Source of the DNA: Rhizobium sp. BK196
Lineage (GTDB): Bacteria > Pseudomonadota > Alphaproteobacteria > Rhizobiales > Rhizobiaceae
Reading direction: 5' to 3'
DNA: 39,782 nt
NCBI RefSeq assembly: GCF_014193255.1
Contig: NZ_JACHZB010000014.1
Location: 1 to 39,782, forward strand
Shown here: piece after piece, positions 39,500 to 39,782 of the stretch
Layout: each line of letters opens with the position of its first letter
Numbering within the stretch: position 1 is the first letter of the stretch
Program-made: the position numbers and the translations under genes
The notes under the pieces: model-generated
The model's input: the letters and a program-made list of their open reading frames with translations, nothing else
What the model was told of the DNA's origin: nothing
Database searches by the model: none

Positions 39500-39715
39500 T
39501 GACGTGCTCCCGTGAAGTTAGACCGTTTGGAACTGGAATTCTCCTCTTCCTGAACCGCCCCAGGATTCTGGACCAGCGGAGGCTGGAGTTTTCCGGCTTC
39601 ACTCAGGGAGGCGGGCTGGTTGCGCCTCCGGAATTCATCAGCGAGATCGGCACCTTGTTACCGATCGCACCATGCGGCCGAACCTCATTGTAGATCCTAT
39701 GCAAGCTCACCGCGG
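39500..39715 (-). mobile_element. IS3-family remnant: element end and OrfB C-terminus
   Basis: On the minus strand YNEVRPHGAIGNKVPISLMN then SGGATSPPP and a stop at 39603 are the final residues of an IS3-family (IS407-like) OrfB transposase. About 100 bp beyond the stop the sequence TGACGTGCTCCC at 39500 looks like a terminal repeat of such elements. Upstream of YNEV the similarity ends near 39715, so only the last 215 bp of the element remain. Confidence 0.7.
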
Positions 39716-39757
39716 AGCTTGATAGTTCGACCTCCGCTTTCGCTACGGAGGATGACC

Positions 39758-39782
39758 ATGAGCGCGGATGCCGTCAACGACT
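39758..39782 (+). CDS. Start of a gene cut by the right edge
   Basis: GGAGG at 39747-39751 is six bases ahead of an ATG at 39758, which opens MSADAVND before the window ends. The spacing is ideal for a real start. The product cannot be identified from eight codons; its place next to insertion-sequence debris makes a mobile-element gene possible. Confidence 0.4.

Noticed and set aside
1..39782. CRISPR array, rRNA operon, replication or conjugation genes
   Set aside because: No regularly spaced short repeats, no rRNA-like conserved segments and no RepABC, Tra or relaxase-like proteins were found on either strand.

Overview
The window reads as accessory DNA from a member of the Rhizobiaceae (Rhizobium, Sinorhizobium/Ensifer or Agrobacterium type), most likely plasmid or genomic-island sequence. 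The evidence is GC-rich coding, two SyrB-type proteins, BA14K and DUF1236 envelope proteins, HWE/HisKA_2 histidine kinases, GGAAC-N16-CGTT promoters of the alphaproteobacterial EcfG/RpoE2 kind, an RbsABC-type sugar operon, and many decayed insertion sequences and gene fragments. No rRNA, complete tRNA, CRISPR array or replication gene was seen. The taxon is inferred from gene families.

Left part (1-5.4 kb): a graveyard of TetR, VapC, IS3 and IS110 remnants around an intact tacAT toxin-antitoxin pair, then a TetR regulator with a RibD-type reductase on the minus strand, facing an Arr-type rifampin ADP-ribosyltransferase gene. A near-perfect palindrome lies between them.

Sugar region (5.6-15.8 kb): two divergent operons. 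The minus operon encodes a class II aldolase, a D-ribulokinase-like FGGY kinase and a HAD phosphatase. The plus operon encodes a DeoR regulator, a second FGGY kinase, a ribose-type ABC transporter (ATPase, permease, binding protein) and a ketose 3-epimerase. Together they look like uptake, epimerisation, phosphorylation and aldol cleavage of a rare ketose. The substrate is not determined.

Signalling and stress region (16-25.2 kb): a rearranged SDR fragment and a cupin, a LOV blue-light histidine kinase with its single-domain response regulator, a three-PAS HWE kinase, and small stress or envelope proteins (DUF2934, DUF1236, BA14K). Two of these have textbook general-stress promoters.

Accessory island (25.6-29.4 kb): RND-pump and amidohydrolase remnants, a GSU2403-type nucleotidyltransferase-fold gene with an elaborate palindromic promoter, an intact ParDE pair, and a broken AbiEi antitoxin gene that keeps its operator-like repeat.

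RiPP-like operon (29.8-36.9 kb, minus strand): the most interesting system. Five tightly packed genes encode a class III cyclase/AAA ATPase/helical-repeat regulator, a YcaO enzyme, a TfuA partner, an HExxH metalloprotease and an unrecognised 236-residue cysteine-bearing protein. YcaO with TfuA implies ATP-dependent peptide-backbone modification, probably thioamidation. No classical short precursor or exporter is obvious, so the last protein is a candidate substrate.

Right edge (37-39.8 kb): remnants of maleylacetate reductase, a BKACE enzyme and a LacI regulator, two SyrB-like genes, a truncated PhyR-like receiver domain and another IS3 remnant. An 84-bp direct repeat links the right edge to position 2.55 kb.
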